64,000 nucleotides of DNA, taken from NCBI RefSeq assembly GCF_000517425.1, contig NZ_CP006569.1:2170001-2234000 (forward strand), written 5' to 3'. Shown piece by piece: positions 34,908 to 43,242 of this stretch. The notes under the pieces were generated by a model. It saw nothing but the letters and a program-made list of their open reading frames with translations. It had not been told where the DNA came from and ran no database searches. Position 1 is the stretch's first letter. Every line of letters begins with the position of its first letter. A program made the position numbers and the translations under genes. The DNA is from Sodalis praecaptivus (GTDB lineage Bacteria; Pseudomonadota; Gammaproteobacteria; Enterobacterales; Enterobacteriaceae).

Positions 34908-36479
34908 CTATTTACTCACTTTATCGTAATACACCATATCAGCGTTCAAGCCTTGCTGGTAACCCTTGACGTTGGCACGCAGCACCAATACCGCTTTGCC
35001 CTGATCGATAAAGACATAGGGGGAGCTGCGTTGCAGTTCTCGCTGCAAATCGGCATACATGGCGCGGCGTTTGACGGGGTCCGTTTGTGCGACCGCCGCT
35101 AGCGTTTGCTTGTTAAGCGCCGGAATTTGCCAGCCGTTCAGCCCCGCGACGGTTCCCCCTTTGCCATCGTTATAGGCGAAGGCGCTTGCGTTGGAATGGG
35201 CATCGAAATAATCCGGGATCCAAAGCCGTATGGCGGCCTGATGCTGGCGCGCGCGCACCCGCGCATAGACCTGAGAGCCCGCCGCCGGCAACAGTTCAAG
35301 TTTAACGCCCCCCTGAGCGAAGCTTGCCTGCAACGACTGAGCCAAAGTGATATAGGGCGGCTTGTTTTCCACGTCCAAGGTAAAATGCGCATCGCGTATG
35401 CCGGCCTGCTGCAAAATTGATTTAGCTTTTGCCGGATCAAAGGTAAAAGGATTATCCGTTAGCGCCCCGGGCAACCCCAGCGGCAGAAAACTTTGGTGGA
35501 CAAAATATTGCCCTTTCAATAAATCTCGGGTAATGCCCTGGTAATCCACCAGATAACGCGCCGCTTGCCAGAAAGCCGGATTCTTGAGCAGCGGATTGGC
35601 CGGGTTTTGGGTATTAAAGACCAGATAATTTTGCTCGGCGGAGGGAATCGACAGCACCTTTAACGCGCTGTCGTTTTCCAAACTGGCTGTTTGATCAGGG
35701 CCAAGATCGCGGGCAATATCCGCATCCCCTTGCTGCACCAGCAGACGGCGTGAGGCGGCGTCCGGCACGTTTTTGATAATGACATTTTTTAACCGCGGCC
35801 GGTTAGCGCCGGCGTGGTCATTGGCGTCCAGCACAATCGCTTCATGGGGTTGATAGACCCGCAGCGAGAAGGGGCCGCTGCCCGCGGCGTGCGTGCGTAG
35901 CCAGCCGTTGCCGTAATCTTTATCGCTGACATGCGCTAACACCGTGCGGCTATCTACGATCGAGGCAATGGGCGTGGAGAGCAGATTTAGCGCCACCGCC
36001 GGGCTGATATCACTGGTCCAGCGCAATTGCAGGGTGTGATCGTCCACGCGCGCGAGTAAACCGTCGATGTTATCGGACTGCCAGCCCAAAATGTTGAGGA
36101 TAAACGCCGGTGATTTGTTCAACTTGACCGCACGGCTCAAGGAGAAAATCACATCATCGCTGGTGACCTTGTTACCGGAGGCAAAAACTGCATCTGGCCG
36201 CAGCGCGATCCGCAACGATTTGTCGGCGGCATTTTCTTGCCAGCTGGCGGCCAGCATGGGCTGCGTCCGCGCGGGATCGTTGCGATCGGCCTGAACCAAC
36301 CGCTGATAGAGACTGGGAAGCGTTTGAATGCTGGACAACTCATTGCTTTCCGCCGGATCGAGACTCACGATATCGTCTAAGGATTGCGCCACGATAAGGG
36401 TTGAGGGTGGGGTGGCGGCCATAGCGGCGCCGGCGAACAGCGCCGCGCAAATAAGCAGCGGCAGTACATTTTTCTTCAT
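34908..36479 (-). CDS. ABC transporter periplasmic substrate-binding protein (DppA/OppA family)
   Basis: A 523-residue periplasmic solute-binding protein of family 5 (SBP_bac_5), which bind peptides, nickel or oligosaccharides. Signal peptide MKKNVLPLLICAALFAGAAMA; mature protein with TLIVAQSLDDIVSLDPAE, the signature VTSDDVIFSLSRAV, GSGPFSLRVYQPHEAIVLDAN and DYQGITRDLLKG. Length is normal. No permease or ATPase gene of an ABC system is adjacent, so it is an orphan that must use components encoded elsewhere. ATG at 36479 gives the clean signal peptide. Ligand unknown. Confidence 0.88.
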   Translation of the reverse strand: MKKNVLPLLICAALFAGAAMAATPPSTLIVAQSLDDIVSLDPAESNELSSIQTLPSLYQRLVQADRNDPARTQPMLAASWQENAADKSLRIALRPDAVFASGNKVTSDDVIFSLSRAVKLNKSPAFILNILGWQSDNIDGLLARVDDHTLQLRWTSDISPAVALNLLSTPIASIVDSRTVLAHVSDKDYGNGWLRTHAAGSGPFSLRVYQPHEAIVLDANDHAGANRPRLKNVIIKNVPDAASRRLLVQQGDADIARDLGPDQTASLENDSALKVLSIPSAEQNYLVFNTQNPANPLLKNPAFWQAARYLVDYQGITRDLLKGQYFVHQSFLPLGLPGALTDNPFTFDPAKAKSILQQAGIRDAHFTLDVENKPPYITLAQSLQASFAQGGVKLELLPAAGSQVYARVRARQHQAAIRLWIPDYFDAHSNASAFAYNDGKGGTVAGLNGWQIPALNKQTLAAVAQTDPVKRRAMYADLQRELQRSSPYVFIDQGKAVLVLRANVKGYQQGLNADMVYYDKVSK

Positions 36480-36717
36480 AGCGCAAAGGTCCTTGATACC
36501 CGGCAATTCCGCCAGGCAACAGATTGAAAATAAGGAAGTTGTTATATGACGCTACCCTAATGTGCGCCGGAGAATTTGGCAAATTGCCAAAAGTTCTAGA
36601 TTAGATGGATTAGGTCTAATGTCAGCGGCAGCGCGGGGAAGGGGTACGCCTGCGGTAGGTCTTGTCTGACGCCGGCGCCGGGCGTCAGATGTGGTCGGTG
36701 ATACGCCAGGGACGGTG

Positions 36718-37281
36718 TCAGGTCACCACGCTGTGATGGCGAACGCCAGGGTGAATATTCCGCCCGAGCGCGCGCATAAACGATTGTAAAGACTCGGCAA
36801 ATCGCGCTTCCACCGGCGGAGCCAGCGTGGCCTGTTGGTCATTGAGGATGATCTGGCTGTCATCGGCGAAAACCCCGTGCAGGATCTCTTGCGCTTTAAG
36901 CGCGCTTAATACGGGTTTCAGGGCATAATCCACCGCCAGCATGTGCGCCTGCGTTCCGCCGGTCGCCAAGGGCAGCACGACTTTATTTTCTAGCGCCCGT
37001 TCAGGCAGCAGGTCGAGCAAAGTTTTTAGCGCGCCGGAAAACGAAGCTTTGTAGACCGGGGTGGCGACAATTAACCCGTCGGCCGCCGCCAGCTGTTCGC
37101 CAAAGCGTATAATGGCCGGGCTGTCAAAGCGAGCATACAGCAGATCTTCCGCGGCAAAGTTGTGCAGATTCCACGGCGAAACGACAATATCGCGCGCTTC
37201 AAGCCAATGCCGGGCCAGGTCAAGCAACGCCGCGGAACGGGACGGAATACGGGGACTGCCCGCCAGGGTAATAACGCGCAT
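36718..37281 (-). CDS. ssuE: NADPH-dependent FMN reductase, SsuE
   Basis: A 187-residue flavodoxin-fold reductase that supplies FMNH2 to the alkanesulfonate monooxygenase SsuD. MRVITLAGSPRIPSRSAALL, ARFDSPAII, ADGLIVATPVYKASFSGALKTLLDLLPERAL and LKAQEILHGVFADDSQ follow E. coli SsuE (191) almost word for word; the last 35 residues diverge. The other sulfonate genes ssuA, ssuD, ssuC and ssuB are not in the window. AAGGAG precedes the ATG. It could serve another two-component monooxygenase. Confidence 0.9.
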   Translation of the reverse strand: MRVITLAGSPRIPSRSAALLDLARHWLEARDIVVSPWNLHNFAAEDLLYARFDSPAIIRFGEQLAAADGLIVATPVYKASFSGALKTLLDLLPERALENKVVLPLATGGTQAHMLAVDYALKPVLSALKAQEILHGVFADDSQIILNDQQATLAPPVEARFAESLQSFMRALGRNIHPGVRHHSVVT

Positions 37282-37444
37282 AAAAACTCCTTAAGGTAAA
37301 CCCCATTTCCGCTGGCTGCCGCCCGGAGGGGAAACGTATCACCGTGCTACGGTCAAAATGCCACCTACGCCAACCGCAGGACGATAGGGCGCCAGGGCGC
37401 AGAGAAAACCGTTCGGCCTGGCCCCGGCCTGTCAATGGCGGCGA

Positions 37445-37657
37445 TTATTCGCCACGTCGCGGCGTGGCGGACACTCGAGTGTCCAGCCATAAAGACATTG
37501 GCCCCGTGTCGATACCGTATAAACAGGCGGTGGGCAACATGGCTTCCATAATGCGGCAGCTATCGAGCAAAGACGCCTCGGTTGCGGCGGGAAACAATCT
37601 GTCCAGTAGTCGTTCCCATCGTGTGGGCAGCGCCAGCGCGGGCCAGGCAAGTTTCAT
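37445..37657 (-). CDS. Hypothetical small protein, 70 aa
   Basis: Not recognised. Starts MKLAWPALALPTRWERLLDR and continues with a plausible amphipathic helix (ASLLDSCRIMEAMLPTACLYG) and a basic C-terminus (TRVSATPRRGE). GAGG seven bases before the ATG is the main support. It may be the start of a longer gene whose rest is lost, because the sequence ends abruptly with polar residues. It lies upstream of and parallel to ssuE. Confidence 0.4.
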   Translation of the reverse strand: MKLAWPALALPTRWERLLDRLFPAATEASLLDSCRIMEAMLPTACLYGIDTGPMSLWLDTRVSATPRRGE

Positions 37658-37773
37658 GTTGACCTCACTAACAAAAGTGATGTGAATGTTAAAAAGGAAA
37701 TTACCCGTCCGCCGCCGGTGAGCCAAGCAATCATTTTTGCTAAATTTATCCGTTTTCTGGCAAACGCGATAAA

Positions 37774-37953
37774 CCTGCCGCCGACGGTCCTTGTCTTCTT
37801 CGTACCGATGTGCGCCTGCCGCCGACGGTCCTTGTCTCCTTCGTACCGATGTGCGCCTGCCGCCGACGGTCCTTGTCTCCTTCGTACGGATGTGTGCCTG
37901 CTGCCGACGGTCCTTGTCTCCTTCGTACGGATGTGTGCCTGCTGCCGACGGCC
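37774..37953. repeat. 41-bp tandem repeat array, about 4.4 copies
   Basis: Units start at 37774, 37815, 37856, 37897 and 37938 (last partial, ending near 37953). Each unit begins CCTGCCGCCGACGGTCCTTG or its variant CCTGCTGCCGACGG and ends TTCGTACCGATGTGCG or TTCGTACGGATGTGTG. Copies 1-3 and 4-5 show the two sequence types, so the array grew stepwise. Because 41 is not a multiple of three, reading frames across it are not conserved and the apparent Cys/Arg-rich frames are artefacts. It sits upstream of the ClpP-like gene. The surrounding 37658-38176 contains nothing else recognised. Confidence 0.92.
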
Positions 37954-38176
37954 TCCGTTTCTCTCATGACGCCGGTAACATTGTTTCTCGCGTCGCGGCG
38001 GTCTGCCGACGGGCCGTTTCGCGCCAGACGCGATGGGCGCACGGCGCGGTCACATGGGCACAACTGGCGCAGGGGCCGCGTCATGCAAGCGGCCTGGTCT
38101 TGCTCTGTTCTTGCGCCCAATGGCAGGGTAGGATGCTAGACTGTAACGGCACATCATTTACGAGGAGTAACGGCAT

Positions 38177-38776
38177 ATGTGGTCCCAGGCCAAAGACGAA
38201 GAAAAAGAACAGGACAAAAGCGAGACCTCGCACCTGATTCAGAAAAAGATGCTCGACTCGCGGTCCATTATCATTTCCGGTGAGATTAACCAGGCGCTTA
38301 CGGAGAAAGTGGTGTCGCAGCTGTTGCTGCTGCAGGAAATCGATGACCGGCCCATCAAGCTTTATATCAATAGCCAGGGGGGACATGTCGAAGCCGCAGA
38401 CACCATCCACGATATTATCAAGTTCATCAAACCGACCGTGCATATCATCGGCACCGGCTGGGTGGCCAGCGCCGGGATTACCATATTTCTGGCGGCAGAA
38501 AAAGCGCATCGTTATGCGTTACCCAACACGCGCTTTATGATCCATCAGCCATTAGGCGGCGTGCGGGGGCAGGCGAGCGATATTGAGATTGAAGCCCGCG
38601 AAATTATCCTGATGTTGGAACGCGTAAACCGCCTGATTAGCGATGCCACCGGCCAGCCGCTGGAAAAGGTGAAGAAGGACACCGACAGAAATTATTGGAT
38701 GACGCCGCAGCAGGCGATGGATTATGGCATTGTGGGCCAGATTTTGACCTCCTTTAACGAACTGAATCTGGATTGA
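38177..38776 (+). CDS. ClpP-type serine protease paralogue
   Basis: A 199-residue ClpP-family protease. The catalytic triad is present: Ser98 (GWVASAGI), His123 (RFMIHQP) and Asp170 (DTDRNYWM). The handle region QASDIEIEAREIILMLERVN and IDDRPIKLYINSQGG are typical. It differs from the housekeeping ClpP by a charged N-terminus (MWSQAKDEEKEQDKSETSHL) in place of the usual loop that docks ClpA/X, and no Clp ATPase or lon neighbour is present. It may therefore mix with ClpP or act alone. GAGGAG precedes the ATG. A GGGA-loop hairpin follows. Confidence 0.88.
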   Translation: MWSQAKDEEKEQDKSETSHLIQKKMLDSRSIIISGEINQALTEKVVSQLLLLQEIDDRPIKLYINSQGGHVEAADTIHDIIKFIKPTVHIIGTGWVASAGITIFLAAEKAHRYALPNTRFMIHQPLGGVRGQASDIEIEAREIILMLERVNRLISDATGQPLEKVKKDTDRNYWMTPQQAMDYGIVGQILTSFNELNLD

Positions 38777-38814
38777 ACCCGGCTCATAGCGGCCGGACGT
38801 CCGTTTAAACCCTT

Positions 38815-38832
38815 GCCGGGAGGGATCCCGGC
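38815..38832 (+). terminator. Hairpin after the ClpP-like gene
   Basis: GCCGGGA-GGGA-TCCCGGC, a seven-base stem 39 bases past the stop codon; no U-run follows. The remaining gap to 39259 is AT-rich and otherwise without recognised elements. Confidence 0.45.
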
Positions 38833-39259
38833 CCTCGGTTGCCTATCAGGCACTGCTTTTGATCGCGATGAACGTTCGACTCACTCTGGCACAAAGCAAG
38901 CGGTTTGCAGATACTGATGATATGGCGTGCAATCGGCGGCAAAGATATGACTATGAGCCGCTATTTTCTCCGGCCAATATCTGCATTGTGGGGTTAATGA
39001 CGGCCGTTATTTAAAACAGATCCGGTTTATGCCTATCCCAGGTAATGTGTTAAACCATTTTGCCCAATTAATGCCCTCATGACGAGAAAGTATTACTGTA
39101 ATATCATGAGTGAATCGTTTCCGAAACGGATTAGGGAAATAAGTCGGTCAGTGCTTATTGACGGTAGGTATTGACCTGAGTAGAGTATGGCAACGGACGA
39201 CGTCTTTCTTGCTAATACCCTATCAAGCTGCTTCGAGGAATGAAAAAGGAGGCGATACA

Positions 39260-39970
39260 ATGGATGTTGACATCTCCCCTCAATTGATATCTCTGTTTGA
39301 AAATAGCAAAGATCCGTGGGGGGTAAAGCTATTTTACCATGATAAATCATTCCACTACTACAGTAATCAATCTAATCTTGATATGTTGAATTTGCCCATT
39401 ACCTTCGATATTGAAGGGAAAACAGATATCGAGATACCCCATCCGACATCAGAATTTGCCTACCATTTTCAGAATCATGATTTTGAGATATTAAAGCGGC
39501 AGATCAATATCACTTCCATTGATATCTATCCTTACGGTAAGGAGGCCACTCTACAGCCCTATGCCTGCGAAAAATTCCCGCTTTACGATAGCAGCAAATG
39601 CTGTATCGGAGTGGTCTATCACGCCAGAAAATTTGAGCCCTATAGTCTGAGAAATATCCTTAATCTTGACGTTTCCTGCAGTTACACCTGTCAAGCCTGG
39701 TTAAACGACGGGGGTTGCAACCCGGAAGATATCTTTACGGAAAGAGAAATGGAAATTATCTTCCTCACCATTCATGCTTTAAGCGCGAAAGAAGCCGCGC
39801 GGGTCCTGAATATATCCCATCGGACGGTTGAAAATCGACTGCGGATTATTTACCAAAAAGTAGGTATCAATTCCTCTTCACAACTCGCCGAATTTTGCCG
39901 GCAAACGAAGCTGCACTGTAATATTCCTCCCGGCCTGCTTAAAATGGGAAGCTATCTCCATTTACAATAA
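39260..39970 (+). CDS. LuxR-family transcriptional regulator
   Basis: A 236-residue regulator. Residues 1-150 form an N-terminal sensing region with PAS-like character (WGVKLFYHDKSFHYYSNQSN and CCIGVVYHARKF) that I cannot assign further. Residues 165-225 are a LuxR helix-turn-helix with FTEREMEIIFLTIHALSAKE, AARVLNISHRTVENRLRIIY and QKVGINSSSQLAEF. AAGGAGG lies eight bases before the ATG. The gene is clearly AT-richer than its neighbours, which suggests acquisition. The NCS1 permease and nitrilase genes follow on the same strand and are the likely targets. Confidence 0.88.
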   Translation: MDVDISPQLISLFENSKDPWGVKLFYHDKSFHYYSNQSNLDMLNLPITFDIEGKTDIEIPHPTSEFAYHFQNHDFEILKRQINITSIDIYPYGKEATLQPYACEKFPLYDSSKCCIGVVYHARKFEPYSLRNILNLDVSCSYTCQAWLNDGGCNPEDIFTEREMEIIFLTIHALSAKEAARVLNISHRTVENRLRIIYQKVGINSSSQLAEFCRQTKLHCNIPPGLLKMGSYLHLQ

Positions 39971-40041
39971 ACATTAACCATAACGGCACGGGCGCCCGTC
40001 GGGAGCCAGTTGATTTTTTATATGGACTCACTTAGTTCAAC

Positions 40042-41343
40042 ATGGATATTTCTATGAATGATGATTTTGTTTATGGCAGGGTTCCCTGTGCGCAACGCTC
40101 CAGTCTGTTTACCGTAACCTTAATTAGAATAGGCTCCATCACCGCGCTATCGCAGTTTATGCTTGGCGCGACGCTTGGGCACGCCATGTCATTCTGGCAG
40201 GCGATGCTTGCTACGCTATTAGGAAGTCTGATACTGGAATTCGTTGGTCTGGGATTGGGCCTCGCCGGCGTGCGCGAAGGGCTGCCCACCTCTTTACTCT
40301 CGCGCTGGTGCGGCTTTGGCCGTTTCGGCTCCGCCCTCATTGGCCTGGCTATCGGCATCAGTTCGCTGGGCTGGTTTGGCGTGCAAAACGGCGTGTTTGC
40401 CAAAAGTCTGGCCTATGCTTTTGACGGCAAGCTGTCTTTCGCCTGGTGCGCCGTCATCGCGGGGTTGGCCACGACGCTACTTGTGGCTTTCGGCTATCGC
40501 GCATTAGGTTGGACGGCGAGGATTGCGGTTCCGCTTTTTATCCTCATGGTAATGTGGGGAGCCTATCAGGTGTTACCCGGCCTCAGTCCCGCCGAATTAT
40601 TCGGTTATTCCCGCGATAGCGCGGCGGCGATTTCGCTCAGCGCCGGGGCAACGATGGTGGCGGGGGGGTACATTGTCGCGGCGCTGATTACGCCGGATAT
40701 AAGCCGCTATTGCAAAGACGGCAAAAGCGTTTTCTGGATGATGACGATTTCCATTATTGTTGGCGAGTTCATCGTTAATGCCTTGTCGATTTTAATTGCC
40801 CATGTGCTCGATACTGAGGATGTGGTGAGCATCATGACGCAAAGCGCCGGCTGGCTGGGGGCCGCCTCGGTGATGCTGGCGGTGGTCAAGGTAAACGATA
40901 TCAATCTTTACAGCGTCTCGCTCGGGGTCAGTAATTTCATACATGTTTGGTCCGGTCTGCGCATCAAATATAGCATTATCACGCTGGTAGCCGGTTCGCT
41001 GGGAACCTTTTTCACCGTAACGGGCATTTTGCATCGATTTATCGATTTTCTGATGATGGTCGGCGTGGTTTTTCCTCCCATCGCGGGCATTATGTTGGTC
41101 GATTATTACCTACTAAAAACCCATCGCGCCGTACTGGACGCATCACGTCATGAGGGGACGCTTCCCGATAACGCCTCCACCCCTTTTATCAATCTCGTTG
41201 CGTTATTTTCCTGGGGGATTGGCGCCGTCTCCGGCTTTGTGATTACCGAGGGGATCCCCGCGCTAAATGCGATAGCCATCGCCGGCGTTCTGTATTGGGT
41301 GTTGTCGTATTTCAAGCAAATATGCGTAAAACGCGTGTCTTAA
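40042..41343 (+). CDS. NCS1-family nucleobase/cytosine-type permease
   Basis: A 433-residue inner-membrane transporter of the nucleobase-cation-symport-1 family (CodB branch), with about twelve helices. Visible family features: LIRIGSITALSQFMLGATLG in helix 1, SRWCGFGRFGSALIGLAIGISSLGWFGVQ across helices 2-3 (split by loops), AGGYIVAALITPDISRYCKD containing the conserved PDxSRY motif, and PPIAGIMLVDYYLL near the end. Such proteins import cytosine, purines, hydantoins or allantoin with a cation. Substrate unknown. No clear ribosome site at either ATG (40042 or 40054). Seventeen bases separate it from the nitrilase gene. Confidence 0.88.
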   Translation: MDISMNDDFVYGRVPCAQRSSLFTVTLIRIGSITALSQFMLGATLGHAMSFWQAMLATLLGSLILEFVGLGLGLAGVREGLPTSLLSRWCGFGRFGSALIGLAIGISSLGWFGVQNGVFAKSLAYAFDGKLSFAWCAVIAGLATTLLVAFGYRALGWTARIAVPLFILMVMWGAYQVLPGLSPAELFGYSRDSAAAISLSAGATMVAGGYIVAALITPDISRYCKDGKSVFWMMTISIIVGEFIVNALSILIAHVLDTEDVVSIMTQSAGWLGAASVMLAVVKVNDINLYSVSLGVSNFIHVWSGLRIKYSIITLVAGSLGTFFTVTGILHRFIDFLMMVGVVFPPIAGIMLVDYYLLKTHRAVLDASRHEGTLPDNASTPFINLVALFSWGIGAVSGFVITEGIPALNAIAIAGVLYWVLSYFKQICVKRVS

Positions 41344-41359
41344 CGGTGTGAGGTAACCT

Positions 41360-42157
41360 TTGTTGAAAATAGCTTTAGTGCAAACCGATGCCTACTTAGG
41401 TGAGAAACGAAGAAATCTGAAACGTCTGCGGCAATTTTGCCAAACCGCCAAAAAGGAGGGCGCCCAGGTCATTTGCTTTCCGGAACTGGCGACCACCGGC
41501 TATGCCCCCGCGCTATTGGGCCATGAGTATCGTGCCTTGAGCGAAACGCGGCATGAGGAAACGGATCGCATGTTCAGCCTGCTGGCAACCACGCTGGAGG
41601 TGATTATCATTTGCGGTTTTATCGAACGGGATGCGCAAACCGGTGCCGTATATAATGCCGCGGGCGTCTGGCTGCCAGGGAAGGCCAGCTGGCTTGGGGT
41701 ATTTAGAAAAATGCACCTTATCCAGGACGAAAAGCGCTGGTTTACGCCTGGCCAGGCGCTTCAGGTATTCGATACGCCCGTTGGGCGCATCGGCGGCATG
41801 ATTTGTTACGATGCGGGGTTTCCGGAAGTCGCACGCTGTCTGACGCTCAAACAGGCAGATATTCTGGTGCTGTTATCGGCCTGGCCGGAAAAAGACAAAG
41901 ACATCTGGTATATTAATGGCCCCTGCCGCGCGTTGGAAAATACCGTATATTTGGCCGCCGTCAACCGTTGGGGTAAAGAAGGCGACAGCCAGCTGTTCGG
42001 CGGGAGTCAAATACTCAGTCCGCGCGGTGAGGTCATGGCAAGGGCGACGGAGCAGGGAGAGCAAATTATCTACAATACCCTTGACCGCCAGCGTCAGTCG
42101 GCAATACGCAAAGCCTTGCCTTATCTGGACGACCGGCAGCCCGATCGCTATCGCTAA
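41360..42157 (+). CDS. Carbon-nitrogen hydrolase (nitrilase superfamily)
   Basis: A 265-residue cytoplasmic amidohydrolase or carbamoylase. The Glu-Lys-Cys triad is clear: Glu42 (CFPELATTGY), Lys117 (FRKMHLI), Cys149 (GGMICYDAGFPEVAR). The fold length is right for a single-domain enzyme. Start taken as TTG at 41360, seven bases after GAGG; no ATG lies nearby. It is coupled to the NCS1 permease, which suggests that it hydrolyses the imported N-containing compound, for example a carbamoyl or amide intermediate of pyrimidine, hydantoin or ureide breakdown. That role is inference. Confidence 0.88.
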   Translation: MLKIALVQTDAYLGEKRRNLKRLRQFCQTAKKEGAQVICFPELATTGYAPALLGHEYRALSETRHEETDRMFSLLATTLEVIIICGFIERDAQTGAVYNAAGVWLPGKASWLGVFRKMHLIQDEKRWFTPGQALQVFDTPVGRIGGMICYDAGFPEVARCLTLKQADILVLLSAWPEKDKDIWYINGPCRALENTVYLAAVNRWGKEGDSQLFGGSQILSPRGEVMARATEQGEQIIYNTLDRQRQSAIRKALPYLDDRQPDRYR

Positions 42158-42316
42158 AGCATTTTTTTCCGCCGCGTTAGCGGGCAGGCGCCCTGGAAAT
42201 AGCCGTTAGGGCGTCTGTCCCGTCAAGGTGGCGCTCAAGTACTCCCGCCAACGCGCTCGGTGCATGCCCTGCCTAGGGTGGGGCAGATCCGTTCGGGATC
42301 CTGTCACCGCCATACT

Positions 42317-43144
42317 TCATCCTGCATCGGCGCCGGCGGCGATGGCTTCCTGCGTTTCCAACTCGGCCAACTGATGCTGTAGTGATTGGCGGATGTTGTT
42401 GAACGCGGTGCTGCCCAACGCTAAACGGAACGGCGGCTGCGGCATATCGGTGGCGGCAATGATGGCGTCGACCGTTTTGCCCGCATCGCCTTTGATGGCG
42501 AATTCCCCCGAGCTGAGCGCCGCGCGCAACCTACCGGCCGCCGTGTTTTCATAGGCCGCCAACGCAGGCGCCATGACCAGCGATTGCGCAAAGCGGGTCC
42601 CGGTGGGGCCGGGCTCCGCCAGAATAAAATCGATGCCGAGATCCGCCACCTCTTGTGCAACGGCGGTGACAAAGCCTTCTATACCCCATTTCGTGGCATG
42701 ATACAGGCTAAAACAGGGGTAGGCGATGCGCCCGCCCTCCGATGAAACCTGCACAATACGGCCGCCGCCCTGTTTACGCAACCAGGGTAAAACGGCGCGA
42801 ATCAGCTGGATCGAACCGGTCAGATTGGTGGCGATTTGCTGCGCGATTTGATCGTCGGCGACTTCTTCCGCCGCGCCAAACAACCCATAGCCCGCATTGC
42901 TTACGACCACATCAATTTTCTCGGCCAGGGCAAAGGCCTGCGCCACCCCCGCGCGAATAGTGTCGCTACGGGTGAGGTCCAGGGTAATGATTTGCAACGC
43001 GTCGCCGTAGTGAAGCTTTAACGCATCCAGCGCGCCGCCTTGCCGTACCGTTGCGATGACCCGGTCATTGCGCTGCAACAGCTTCTCGGTCATGACCCGT
43101 CCCAGTCCGGCGGAAGTGCCGGTAATTAACCATGTCTTATTCAT
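42317..43144 (-). CDS. SDR-family oxidoreductase
   Basis: A 275-residue classical-type short-chain dehydrogenase with full active site: TGTSAGLG (8-15), SNAG (82-85), Asn107, Ser134/135 in VQVSSEGG, Tyr148 and Lys152 in YHATKWG. The Rossmann tail (ATVRQGG, Arg34) points to NADPH. The extended C-terminal region (GKTVDAIIAATDMPQPPFRLALG) is typical of the group annotated as SDR oxidoreductase with unknown substrate. GGGAGA precedes the ATG at 43144. Divergent from a LysR gene across 98 bases. Contrast with the degenerate SDR at 19483. Confidence 0.9.
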   Translation of the reverse strand: MNKTWLITGTSAGLGRVMTEKLLQRNDRVIATVRQGGALDALKLHYGDALQIITLDLTRSDTIRAGVAQAFALAEKIDVVVSNAGYGLFGAAEEVADDQIAQQIATNLTGSIQLIRAVLPWLRKQGGGRIVQVSSEGGRIAYPCFSLYHATKWGIEGFVTAVAQEVADLGIDFILAEPGPTGTRFAQSLVMAPALAAYENTAAGRLRAALSSGEFAIKGDAGKTVDAIIAATDMPQPPFRLALGSTAFNNIRQSLQHQLAELETQEAIAAGADAG

Positions 43145-43242
43145 TGCTGTCTCCCTTCGGAAAGAATAAGAACAGCATAATGGCGCGCGTTTGCTATGAT
43201 AATACCCAATAATAAACATAGATTGATGGTAAAAATACAGCA

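Noticed and set aside
34806-35102. 98-codon plus-strand frame overlapping the end of the peptide-binding protein gene
   Set aside because: Antisense to a clear gene over most of its length and without a ribosome site.
37682-38237. Overlapping Cys/Arg-rich frames on both strands over the 41-bp repeat
   Set aside because: The repeat period is not a multiple of three, so all frames stay open by chance and shift from unit to unit. No ribosome site.
38868-39014. 48-codon frame after the ClpP-like gene
   Set aside because: Begins at an ATG without ribosome site and has no recognisable content.
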